Shown here: piece by piece, positions 1 through 6,195 of the stretch
How the letters are laid out: each line of letters begins with the position of its first letter
How positions within the stretch are numbered: position 1 is the first letter of the stretch
Program-made: the position numbers and the translations under genes
Assembly: GCA_027011235.1 (NCBI GenBank)
Contig: JALVAI010000395.1
Span: 1-6,374, forward strand
DNA: 6,374 nt
Origin: Desulfobulbaceae bacterium
Lineage (GTDB): Bacteria; Desulfobacterota; Desulfobulbia; Desulfobulbales; Desulfobulbaceae
Direction of reading: 5' to 3'
The notes under the pieces: generated by a model
Told to the model about the DNA's origin: nothing
What the model saw: the letters and a program-made list of their open reading frames with translations, nothing else
Database searches by the model: none

Positions 1-1582
1 TAGCGAAGCAACAGACGATGATGACGGGGAAACTGGATCTGCGTCCGGTAAGGGGGAATTGGCTGTAGAGATTGGTACTCCAGAGGAGGATGACGCCGGG
101 ATTGGAACGCAGGAAAAAACAGAGGTGCGTGAATCTACGGTACCGACGGACGATAGTTCCGAAAAGAATTCTGGAGAGGAGGCCCTGGAAGAGACCCTGG
201 CCGAGTTGATTGCCGAGGCGGAAGCGGATTCCTGTGCAGAAACGACCTCGGAAGCTGGGGATGATATTGTAGATCAAACCCTGGAAGAATTGCTGGCGCC
301 GGATCAGCCAGATGAAGATGTCGGTTCCACGGATGTCATCGCTGATCAGGAGAGTTTGGCGGCAGAACAAGACGTTGAACCGGATTGGCTGCAAAAAGAG
401 GGGACAGAGCCGGAAACCGAAGCCCAGCCAACAGTGGCCGGGGAAGAAGAGGATGTAATTGTTGATCAGCCTCTTGAGGAGTTGCTGGCCGATGAACAGG
501 CCGATGACGTTGCAGGATTGGCGGAAGAAGCAACAGACCTTCCGGGTACGGAGAAAGAGCAGCCGGAGCAAGAACAGGAACCACAGCCGGTAGAGGAGAC
601 TGCTGCCGCAGCGGTTACCGCTGACAAACCCACCAGGAAATCACTGTTTCAGCGGTTGCAGGAGCGGTTGGGCAAGACCCGGCAGGGTCTGCTCTATCGG
701 CTGGATTCCATTTTTCTCGGCAAAAAGGAGATTGACGAGGACCTTCTTGATGAACTGGAGGAAATTCTGATCACTTCGGATCTCGGAGTGGCAACCACCA
801 TGGATCTGCTCGATGCCGCTCGGCGGCAGGTCAAGCGAAAAGAGCTCAGCGATCCCCAGGCATTAAAGAAAATACTGCGCGATAAAATTCTCGGCTATCT
901 GCTTGCCTCGGATCAACCGGCCGAACTGGTCATGCCGGAATCCGGGCCCTTTGTTATCATGGTCGTTGGTGTCAACGGGGTGGGCAAGACCACCACCATC
1001 GGCAAGATAGCCAATAAATTCAAGGAATCCGGTCAAACGGTCCTGCTGATTGCCGCTGATACCTTTCGGGCCGCCGCCATTGATCAGCTCAAAATATGGG
1101 CCCAGCGGGTGGGGACTGATATTATTGCCAGCAAGCCGGGCGCCGATCCTTCGTCGGTTGTCTTTGACGGCCTGGATTACGGCGTAAAAAACGATTTTGA
1201 CGCCATCATTATCGATACCGCCGGCCGGCTGCATACCAGTGTCAACCTGATGGAAGAGCTGAAAAAAATCAAACGGGTGATCGGGAAAAAAATGGAGGGC
1301 GCCCCGCACGAGGTGCTGCTGGTGCTCGATGCCACCACCGGCCAGAACGGTATCTCCCAGGCCAAGCTCTTTGGCGAGGCTGTGGGGGTTTCCGGCCTTG
1401 CCCTGACCAAGCTTGACGGCACGGCCAAGGGTGGTATTGTGGCCAATGTCTGTCGGGAACTGAAAATTCCCGTGCGTTTTATCGGTATCGGTGAACAGAT
1501 GGATGACCTGCGGGATTTTGACGCCCACGAGTTTGTTGACGCCCTGTTTGCCGAAGAAGCTGGCGCAAGTGACCATTCTTAA
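1..1582 (+). CDS. ftsY: Signal recognition particle receptor FtsY, 5' end outside window
   Basis: FtsY is the SRP receptor GTPase that docks ribosome-nascent chain-SRP complexes at the inner membrane and hands them to SecYEG. The frame read from base 2 is open to the left edge. The 19 codons before the TTG at 59 encode acidic and Ser-rich residues like those that follow, so the true start is probably upstream, although a GGGGG stretch before that TTG leaves some doubt. Counting from base 59, residues 1-190 are a very acidic, low-complexity A domain, about 195-290 the helical N domain, and 295-507 the SRP-type G domain. Motifs seen are GVNGVGKTTT (304-313, P-loop), DTFRAAA (334-340), DTAGR (386-390), TKLDGTAKGG (450-459) and GIGEQMDDL (476-484). 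All GTPase motifs look intact. The stop is TAA at 1580-1582. Identity is certain; only the 5' end is missing. Confidence 0.96.
   Translation, partial: SEATDDDDGETGSASGKGELAVEIGTPEEDDAGIGTQEKTEVRESTVPTDDSSEKNSGEEALEETLAELIAEAEADSCAETTSEAGDDIVDQTLEELLAPDQPDEDVGSTDVIADQESLAAEQDVEPDWLQKEGTEPETEAQPTVAGEEEDVIVDQPLEELLADEQADDVAGLAEEATDLPGTEKEQPEQEQEPQPVEETAAAAVTADKPTRKSLFQRLQERLGKTRQGLLYRLDSIFLGKKEIDEDLLDELEEILITSDLGVATTMDLLDAARRQVKRKELSDPQALKKILRDKILGYLLASDQPAELVMPESGPFVIMVVGVNGVGKTTTIGKIANKFKESGQTVLLIAADTFRAAAIDQLKIWAQRVGTDIIASKPGADPSSVVFDGLDYGVKNDFDAIIIDTAGRLHTSVNLMEELKKIKRVIGKKMEGAPHEVLLVLDATTGQNGISQAKLFGEAVGVSGLALTKLDGTAKGGIVANVCRELKIPVRFIGIGEQMDDLRDFDAHEFVDALFAEEAGASDHS
260..511 (+). repeat. 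Duplicated acidic segment inside the FtsY A domain
   Basis: Two copies of a roughly 20-residue unit with consensus D-x-I-V-D-Q-x-L-E-E-L-L-A lie at 260-322 and 452-511, 192 bases (64 codons) apart. Both end in a Gln/Asp-rich stretch closing in D-V. A weaker third copy (ETLAELIAEAEAD) lies at about 191-229. The DNA has diverged in third positions (for example ctggaagaattgctg against cttgaggagttgctg), so the duplication is old or kept at protein level. The units look like short amphipathic helices in otherwise disordered acidic sequence. Confidence 0.65.
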
Positions 1583-1593
1583 GCGGCCTGATA

Positions 1594-1616
1594 CCTTTCC
1601 CTTTTCCCTTTCTCCT
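1594..1616 (+). promoter_or_regulatory. Uninterrupted pyrimidine tract in place of a Shine-Dalgarno before djlA
   Basis: The 39-base gap between ftsY and the next gene contains a run of 23 consecutive C/T bases built from three similar CTTTCCC-like units. It ends five bases before the ATG at 1622. No AGGAGG-like sequence is present where a ribosome binding site would be expected. Pyrimidine-rich leaders can be bound by ribosomal protein S1, but that role is inferred here. No hairpin or promoter is recognisable in the gap. Confidence 0.4.
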
Positions 1617-1621
1617 GACTA

Positions 1622-2461
1622 ATGGAATATCGACAACATAACCAACCGGGATGCGGCGGTTGTCTGCTCATCGCCGCCCTTTTGCTGCTGGTGACCGGCG
1701 GCGCTCCCGCATTGATGAATTTTCTCGGTTTTCTCTTTTTTTCCGGCCTGTTCGGGTTTTTTCTCCTTATTGCCGCTTTTTACGGGTTTTCCTACTATAT
1801 CCGGCGCCGGGTTTCCACCTATGAGTCCACCCAGACCGAAACCCACAGGCAGTTTGTCTACCTGCTTGTGCATATCCTGGTCAAGATCGCTGAAATGGAC
1901 GGCCATTTCACCAAGGCGGAACTGGCGACCATGACCAACTTCTTTCAGTACAATCTCCATTATGATACCGACCAGATGTACTGGGTCAAGCAGTTGATCA
2001 AGGATGCCCGTAATTCAGACGAGGACATGAATTCCCTCTTGACCGAGTTCAAGCAGAAGTTTGCCTATGAGGGCCGCTTGATCCTGCTGGAGCTTGTCTA
2101 CCAGATTATTTATCTGAAAAAGCCGGTCGTCGAAGAGGAGTTGCGCCAGGCAAGGAATATTGCGGCTTTTCTGGAAATCAGTTCCTATGATCTTCGTAAT
2201 ATTGAAGCAAAATACATGTACGGGCGGCAGGAGAGTACGACCACGTCCGCCCAGTACGAGGAACAGTATTATGCTGTCCTTGGTCTGGAACCGGGTGCTG
2301 ATTTTGTTATGATAAAAAAGGCCTATCGCAAGCTGTCCATGCAGTATCATCCGGACAAGGTCGCCCATCTCGGTGATGAGTTCAAAGGCGTTGCCGAGGA
2401 AAAGATGAAGGAAATAAATGCGGCCTATGACTATTTCAAAAAGAAATTTAACGGCACCTGA
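1622..2461 (+). CDS. djlA: Membrane-anchored TerB/J-domain co-chaperone, DjlA-like
   Basis: This is a 279-residue protein of DjlA layout: N-terminal membrane anchor, central TerB-like helical domain, C-terminal J domain. Hydrophobic stretches lie at about 14-31 and 34-60, separated by a Gly/Pro break, followed by RRR at 61-63, which places the rest in the cytoplasm by the positive-inside rule. The TerB-like part (about 72-200) has the hallmark AEMDGHFTKAE at 90-100 and a second acidic turn near 170-176. The J domain (216-277) has helix II residues KKAYRKL and the DnaK-stimulating HPD at 243-245. The family recruits and stimulates DnaK at the inner membrane; the client is unknown. The ATG at 1622 is the first start after an in-frame TGA at 1616-1618 but lacks a Shine-Dalgarno. 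It lies 39 bases after ftsY and is probably co-transcribed with it. E. coli DjlA has one transmembrane segment; the longer hydrophobic region here is a difference. Confidence 0.88.
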   Translation: MEYRQHNQPGCGGCLLIAALLLLVTGGAPALMNFLGFLFFSGLFGFFLLIAAFYGFSYYIRRRVSTYESTQTETHRQFVYLLVHILVKIAEMDGHFTKAELATMTNFFQYNLHYDTDQMYWVKQLIKDARNSDEDMNSLLTEFKQKFAYEGRLILLELVYQIIYLKKPVVEEELRQARNIAAFLEISSYDLRNIEAKYMYGRQESTTTSAQYEEQYYAVLGLEPGADFVMIKKAYRKLSMQYHPDKVAHLGDEFKGVAEEKMKEINAAYDYFKKKFNGT

Positions 2462-2500
2462 GCCGGGTGCAGCCATCGGAATAGTGTTGAGCTGGAAGGA

Positions 2501-2523
2501 GGCATTGTCTGTCAGGTAATGCC
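2501..2523 (+). other. Small inverted repeat upstream of the aminotransferase gene
   Basis: GGCATT at 2501-2506 and AATGCC at 2518-2523 form a perfect 6-base inverted repeat with an 11-base loop, in the 101-base gap between djlA and the aminotransferase gene. No T-run follows, so it does not read as an intrinsic terminator. An AAGGAGG sequence (2496-2502) overlaps its left arm. I see no convincing -35/-10 pair in the gap, so whether the aminotransferase has its own promoter cannot be told. This could be chance. Confidence 0.25.
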
Positions 2524-2553
2524 GGAGTTGAGAACAAAGACAATAGACACCAT

Positions 2554-2558
2554 GAGGA
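2554..2558 (+). promoter_or_regulatory. Ribosome binding site of the aminotransferase gene
   Basis: GAGGA lies four bases before the ATG at 2563, a slightly short but workable spacing. It supports this ATG over the internal ATG codons at residues 7, 20 and 27. Confidence 0.6.
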
Positions 2559-2562
2559 AGCC

Positions 2563-3744
2563 ATGACCATTTCCAAAAAGATGCAGGCATTTGCCGAAAA
2601 ATCATCCTGGATACGCAAGATGTTTGAAGAAGGGGCGAAAATGAAGGCTGAATTCGGGGCGGAAAACGTCTTTGACTTCAGCCTGGGCAATCCGGACGTG
2701 CCGCCGCCCGCCAGGTTCTCCGAGGTTCTTCAGGAGCTGGCCGCGGATGAAAAGCCGGGTATTCATGGCTATATGCCAAACGGCGGCTTTCCCTTTGTCC
2801 GGGAATCGCTGGCAGAGCGGCTCTCATCGGAGCAGGATGTTGCCCTGACCCAGGGTGATATCCTGATGACCTGTGGCGCGGCCGGCGGTTTGAACGTGGT
2901 GATGAAATCCCTGCTTGATCCCGGTGACGAGGTGATTATCCTGGCCCCCTTTTTTGTCGAGTACAACTTTTATGTGGATAATCATGGCGGGGTCACCAAG
3001 GTCGTTGCCACTGATGAGGAGTTTAATCTTGATCTCGATGGTATTGAGGCCGCTTTGTCCCCAAAGACCAAGGCAATTTTGATCAACAGCCCCAATAACC
3101 CCACCGGCCAGGTGTATTCCGCGGCGTCTCTGCAGGCGCTTGGGCAATTACTGGAAAAGGCGGGTGAAAAGTACTGCCGCAATATCTATCTTATCTCGGA
3201 TGAGCCGTATCGCCAGATAGTCTATGACGATATCCAGGTTCCGTCGGTGATGGCGGCCTCAACCAACGCCATAGTTGTTTCATCCTATTCCAAGGACCTT
3301 TCCCTGCCCGGAGAGCGGATCGGTTATATTGCCGTTCATCCTGATATGAAGGAAAAGATACCCCTGCTCGATGCCATGACCCTTGCCAACCGCATCCTCG
3401 GATTTGTCAATGCCCCGGCCCTGATGCAGCGGGTCGTGGCCAGGCTGCAGGACGAACATGTGGACTGTTCGATCTATGCCCGCAGGCGGCAGGTGTTCTG
3501 TGATATTCTTGACCGGGCCGGTCTTGAATATGTGCGGCCAAAAGGCGCCTTTTATCTCTTTCCCAAAACGCCGATAGCCGATGATGTGGAATTCTGCCGT
3601 ATCCTGGCCGGTGAGAAGATCCTGGCCGTGCCCGGACGTGGTTTTGGCGCCCCCGGCTATATCCGTCTTGCCTTTTGCATAGATGAGGATGTTATCGCCC
3701 GTTCAGGAGATGCCTTTGCCAGGGCAATGGCAAAGGCCGGGTAG
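2563..3744 (+). CDS. Class I/II pyridoxal-phosphate-dependent aminotransferase, substrate unknown
   Basis: This is a 393-residue fold type I aminotransferase of the aspartate aminotransferase superfamily (COG0436-like), of normal length. The cofactor lysine is K244 in SSYSKDLSLPGERIGY. Other expected residues are present: NSPNNPTG at 175-182 with the Asn facing the PLP ring, SDEPY at 212-216 whose Asp binds the pyridine nitrogen and whose Tyr contacts PLP, R252 binding the phosphate, and R368 in YIRLAF, which holds the substrate alpha-carboxylate. The N-terminal part has SLGNPDVPPP (40-49) and GYMPNGGFP (69-77). The protein should be cytoplasmic and fully active, transferring an amino group between an amino acid and a 2-oxo acid. 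The sequence does not say which, and aspartate, alanine, aromatic or branched substrates are all possible. No biosynthetic neighbour helps. The gene ends in TAG, 39 bases before the convergent glmM stop. Confidence 0.9.
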   Translation: MTISKKMQAFAEKSSWIRKMFEEGAKMKAEFGAENVFDFSLGNPDVPPPARFSEVLQELAADEKPGIHGYMPNGGFPFVRESLAERLSSEQDVALTQGDILMTCGAAGGLNVVMKSLLDPGDEVIILAPFFVEYNFYVDNHGGVTKVVATDEEFNLDLDGIEAALSPKTKAILINSPNNPTGQVYSAASLQALGQLLEKAGEKYCRNIYLISDEPYRQIVYDDIQVPSVMAASTNAIVVSSYSKDLSLPGERIGYIAVHPDMKEKIPLLDAMTLANRILGFVNAPALMQRVVARLQDEHVDCSIYARRRQVFCDILDRAGLEYVRPKGAFYLFPKTPIADDVEFCRILAGEKILAVPGRGFGAPGYIRLAFCIDEDVIARSGDAFARAMAKAG

Positions 3745-3746
3745 GA

Positions 3747-3805
3747 GCGGCTTTGCGAATTATTCAGCCGCCGGGTAGTCTTCCTATATCCTGTCCGCCC
3801 GGCGG
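3747..3805. terminator. Overlapping inverted repeats between convergent genes, possible two-way terminator
   Basis: Two alternative stems lie between the aminotransferase and glmM stops. One pairs GCGGCT (3747-3752) with AGCCGC (3766-3771) across a 13-base loop. The other pairs CCGCCGGG (3768-3775) with CCCGGCGG (3798-3805) across 22 bases and reaches into the last codons of glmM. They share 3768-3771 and so exclude each other. Neither is followed by a clear T-run on either strand, so intrinsic termination is not proven. Position at a convergent junction is the main argument. Confidence 0.4.
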
Positions 3806-5136
3806 ATAATATCACAGAGTTCCAGGGCGATGGTGGTTATCTCCTGTTTGTCCTCTCCCTCGGCCATGACCCGGATGACCGGTTCGGTGCCCGAAGGTCG
3901 CACCAGGAGGCGACCGCGATCGCCCAGTTTTTCCTCCGCCTTTTTCAAGGCCTCCGGAAAACCGGGAATCTGCTCCGGGGCGATCCGGGTCGACATGCGC
4001 ACGTTTTCCAGCACCTGGGGATAGGAAGACATAATGGTTGCCAGCTCGGATAAGGGTTTTTTCTTTTTGATCATGATGGCCAGCAGTTGCAGTCCGGCCA
4101 GAATACCGTCGCCGGTGGTGTTGTGATCAAGAAAGACCAGGTGCCCTGACTGCTCGCCGCCGAAATTATACCCCTTGGCCCGCATCATCTCCACCACGTA
4201 CCGGTCTCCCACCTGGGTCCTGACCAGGTGTCCGTTCATCTCCTGCATGGCCTTTTCCAGCCCCATGTTGGACATGACCGTGGCGACCAGGGTCTTTTTC
4301 TTCAGCTTCCTGCGGCTCATCAGGTCCCTGGCGCAGATGGCCATGATATGATCGCCATCAACAATAGCGCCATGCTCATCACAGACAATCAGCCGGTCAC
4401 CATCACCGTCCAGGGCCAGGCCGATGTCGGCGCCAAGCTGTTTGACCTTTTCGGCCATGACCTCGGGGTGGAGGGCGCCGCATTCATGGTTGATGTTTTT
4501 GCCGTTCGGGTCAACGCCGATGGTTGTCACTTTGGCGCCCAGCTCGGTAAAGACAAAGGGTGCAACCTTGTAGGTGGCGCCGTGGGCGCAGTCCAGAACG
4601 ATATGGAAATCATCGAGGGTGTACTGTTTTGGAAAGGTGTTTTTGAGAAAGACGATATAGCGTCCCCTGGCGTCGTCAATGCGGGAGGCCTTGCCCACCT
4701 CGTCGGCGACCGGCCGCAGGGCGGCCATCTTTTGGGAAAAGATAAGGTCTTCAATGTCGGCCTCCACCTCGTCGGGCAGCTTGAATCCGTCGCTGGAGAA
4801 AATTTTGATGCCATTATCCTGGAAGGGATTATGCGAGGCGGAAATCACCACCCCGGCATCGGCCCGCATCGAGGTGGTGATAAAGGCAATGCCCGGGGTC
4901 GGCAATGGCCCGAGTATCTGCACATTGACGCCCATGGAGCAGATGCCGGCGGCCAGGGCATTTTCAATCATGTAGCCGGACAGCCTGGTGTCCTTGCCGA
5001 TAACGATCTGGTGTCCCTTGGCATTGTTTTTGACGATAAAGGCGATGGCTCGCCCGATCTGCATGGCGATCTCCGAGGTCATGGGGTAGATGTTGGCCAC
5101 CCCGCGCACTCCATCGGTTCCAAAGAGTTTTCTCAT
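3784..5136 (-). CDS. glmM: Phosphoglucosamine mutase GlmM
   Basis: GlmM interconverts glucosamine-6-phosphate and glucosamine-1-phosphate, the step feeding GlmU and UDP-GlcNAc synthesis for peptidoglycan and lipopolysaccharide. The 450-residue protein has the family's usual length and opens with the hallmark MRKLFGTDGVRG. The phosphoserine loop is ISASHNP with catalytic S101, the Mg-binding loop DGDGDR lies at 243-248, the sugar-binding GGEQSGH at 326-332 and the phosphate-binding RPSGTEP at 413-419. All four site loops are intact. The ATG at 5136 is chosen because it gives the canonical N-terminus and has AAAGGA six bases upstream. The frame continues open to a TTG at 5166, but that would add ten unconserved residues. 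It is the last gene of the cdaA-cdaR-glmM set, 36 bases after cdaR. In Firmicutes GlmM binds CdaA and restrains c-di-AMP synthesis. The stop is TAG. Confidence 0.97.
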   Translation of the reverse strand: MRKLFGTDGVRGVANIYPMTSEIAMQIGRAIAFIVKNNAKGHQIVIGKDTRLSGYMIENALAAGICSMGVNVQILGPLPTPGIAFITTSMRADAGVVISASHNPFQDNGIKIFSSDGFKLPDEVEADIEDLIFSQKMAALRPVADEVGKASRIDDARGRYIVFLKNTFPKQYTLDDFHIVLDCAHGATYKVAPFVFTELGAKVTTIGVDPNGKNINHECGALHPEVMAEKVKQLGADIGLALDGDGDRLIVCDEHGAIVDGDHIMAICARDLMSRRKLKKKTLVATVMSNMGLEKAMQEMNGHLVRTQVGDRYVVEMMRAKGYNFGGEQSGHLVFLDHNTTGDGILAGLQLLAIMIKKKKPLSELATIMSSYPQVLENVRMSTRIAPEQIPGFPEALKKAEEKLGDRGRLLVRPSGTEPVIRVMAEGEDKQEITTIALELCDIIRRADRI

Positions 5137-5142
5137 GACGTG

Positions 5143-5148
5143 TCCTTT
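5143..5148 (-). promoter_or_regulatory. Ribosome binding site fixing the glmM start
   Basis: On the minus strand AAAGGA lies six bases before the ATG at 5136, good spacing, and decides for that start over the upstream TTG at 5166. Just 5' of it, bases 5162-5149 form a short hairpin (CCGGC, loop CTTT, GCCGG) that abuts the site directly. Confidence 0.7.
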
Positions 5149-5172
5149 CCGGCAAAGGCCGGGCAATGGCGC

Positions 5173-6195
5173 CTATTTTGCCTTTTTTCCGGCCGCTTTT
5201 TTAGCCAAATGTTTTGTTCGCGCCTTGATACGACGCAGTGATATTCGTGGCGGTTTGACGGAAATTATCCTGATCGGCACATGATGGGGCACACTGATGC
5301 CGACAACCTTGACTTCTGTTTTCTGGTTTTTTTCCGTAATATCTTTTGCCGATACCGACGCCCTGAACAGCATTGCCAGCTCCGGAGTATCGCGAATCAG
5401 GTTTTCGGGGATGTCGGCTTCCACGGTCACTGTGCCGGGAATGGCAATATATTGCGAATCCGCGTCCCGGACATTCACCGGAATCCCGCGTATGGTCTTA
5501 CGCAGTGTTCGTTCCTTGAGTGTGATATCAACGGTCACCACGGCCTCACCTATGAGGTTGAGGAGGTCTTCGCTCAGATTGAGCTGCACCTGCAGGGAGG
5601 TCGAATGATCAAGGCCGTCCAGGTCGATCACATAGGTCTTCAGAGCGAGTTGGGAATCAAGGATCTGCTTGGGGCCGGAGACAGTGAGCTGGTTGGGCCG
5701 CAACGTGATCTTGCCGAGTTCATATCCGGGTGCCGGTTCTCCCTCGATGACCGGATGGATGGGCAGGTTCTTCTGTATCAGTTTGTCGATCAACAGGGTC
5801 GTGTTGGCGGGCTGCAGGCGTAACACCTTGATACCGATGGGAAAACGAATGGAATCCGCCTTGTTTCTGATGACCATGGTGCCGGGTTTGGCATTGGCCA
5901 AATCAATGGCCCGGGTAATGTTCTGCTGCCTGATGTCCTGGATCATGCTGCGCGGGCCGCGCACGGTAACCTCAAGGTCTTTTTTGTAGTGATTGGCAAT
6001 CACCAGGTCGGCCGGCAGGTTGAGAATTTCTATGGGGATTGTCAGGGTGATGTCTACCTGGTCTTCGCCAACAACAAAGTACCAGAGACAGATAGCCATA
6101 AAGAGCGCCAGTATCTTGAGGGCGCATTCCTTGGGGCTGACCCGGCATAGGAGCCTGTCTATGAGTTTTGTGTTCCCTGGAACCAGCTTTTCCAT
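5173..6195 (-). CDS. cdaR: YbbR-domain protein CdaR, membrane partner of diadenylate cyclase CdaA
   Basis: This is a 340-residue protein with one N-terminal transmembrane anchor (about 26-42, ALKILALFMAICLWYFVV) after a short basic cytoplasmic end, then tandem beta-rich YbbR repeats that should lie outside the cytoplasm. I count about three: roughly 48-137, 140-227 and 228-320. The first two share the signature VTVRGP (76-81) and LTVSGP (170-175); the third is degenerate (VTVEADIPENLI, 256-267). B. subtilis CdaR has four repeats, so this one is shorter. The last 20 residues are very basic, with seven Lys and three Arg. CdaR binds and modulates CdaA, the cyclase encoded just upstream; what it senses is not established. 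The ATG at 6195 lacks a Shine-Dalgarno and lies inside cdaA, so translation is probably coupled. The next Met is inside the membrane segment, which makes a later start unlikely. The stop is TAG. Confidence 0.9.
   Translation of the reverse strand: MEKLVPGNTKLIDRLLCRVSPKECALKILALFMAICLWYFVVGEDQVDITLTIPIEILNLPADLVIANHYKKDLEVTVRGPRSMIQDIRQQNITRAIDLANAKPGTMVIRNKADSIRFPIGIKVLRLQPANTTLLIDKLIQKNLPIHPVIEGEPAPGYELGKITLRPNQLTVSGPKQILDSQLALKTYVIDLDGLDHSTSLQVQLNLSEDLLNLIGEAVVTVDITLKERTLRKTIRGIPVNVRDADSQYIAIPGTVTVEADIPENLIRDTPELAMLFRASVSAKDITEKNQKTEVKVVGISVPHHVPIRIISVKPPRISLRRIKARTKHLAKKAAGKKAK

Noticed and set aside
59..61. TTG at 59 as the true ftsY start
   Set aside because: The frame stays open to the left edge with the same acidic composition, so it is more likely internal. 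The G-rich stretch just before it keeps a small doubt.
863..1576. Open frame of 237 codons on the minus strand opposite ftsY
   Set aside because: It is antisense to the FtsY NG domain, whose motifs account for the sequence. No recognisable domain appears in the mirrored frame.
2462..2562. Promoter or riboswitch before the aminotransferase gene
   Set aside because: No -35/-10 pair with proper spacing and no known riboswitch core is visible; only a small stem and purine-rich sites are seen.
2015..2605. Open frame of 196 codons on the minus strand across djlA and the aminotransferase start
   Set aside because: It overlaps two recognisable genes on the other strand and shows no domain or ribosome binding signal of its own.
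5137..5166. Upstream TTG start for glmM adding ten residues
   Set aside because: The family begins at MRKLFGTDG, and a well-spaced AAAGGA serves the ATG at 5136.
4228..5241. Long open frame (337 codons) on the plus strand opposite glmM
   Set aside because: It lies wholly antisense to an intact, strongly conserved glmM and the start of its upstream spacer. Its translation is rich in Gly, His and Asp as expected of a mirrored frame, with no family motif.
5281..5823. Open frame of 180 codons on the plus strand opposite cdaR
   Set aside because: It is antisense to the YbbR repeats, which explain the coding signal, and its product resembles no family I know.
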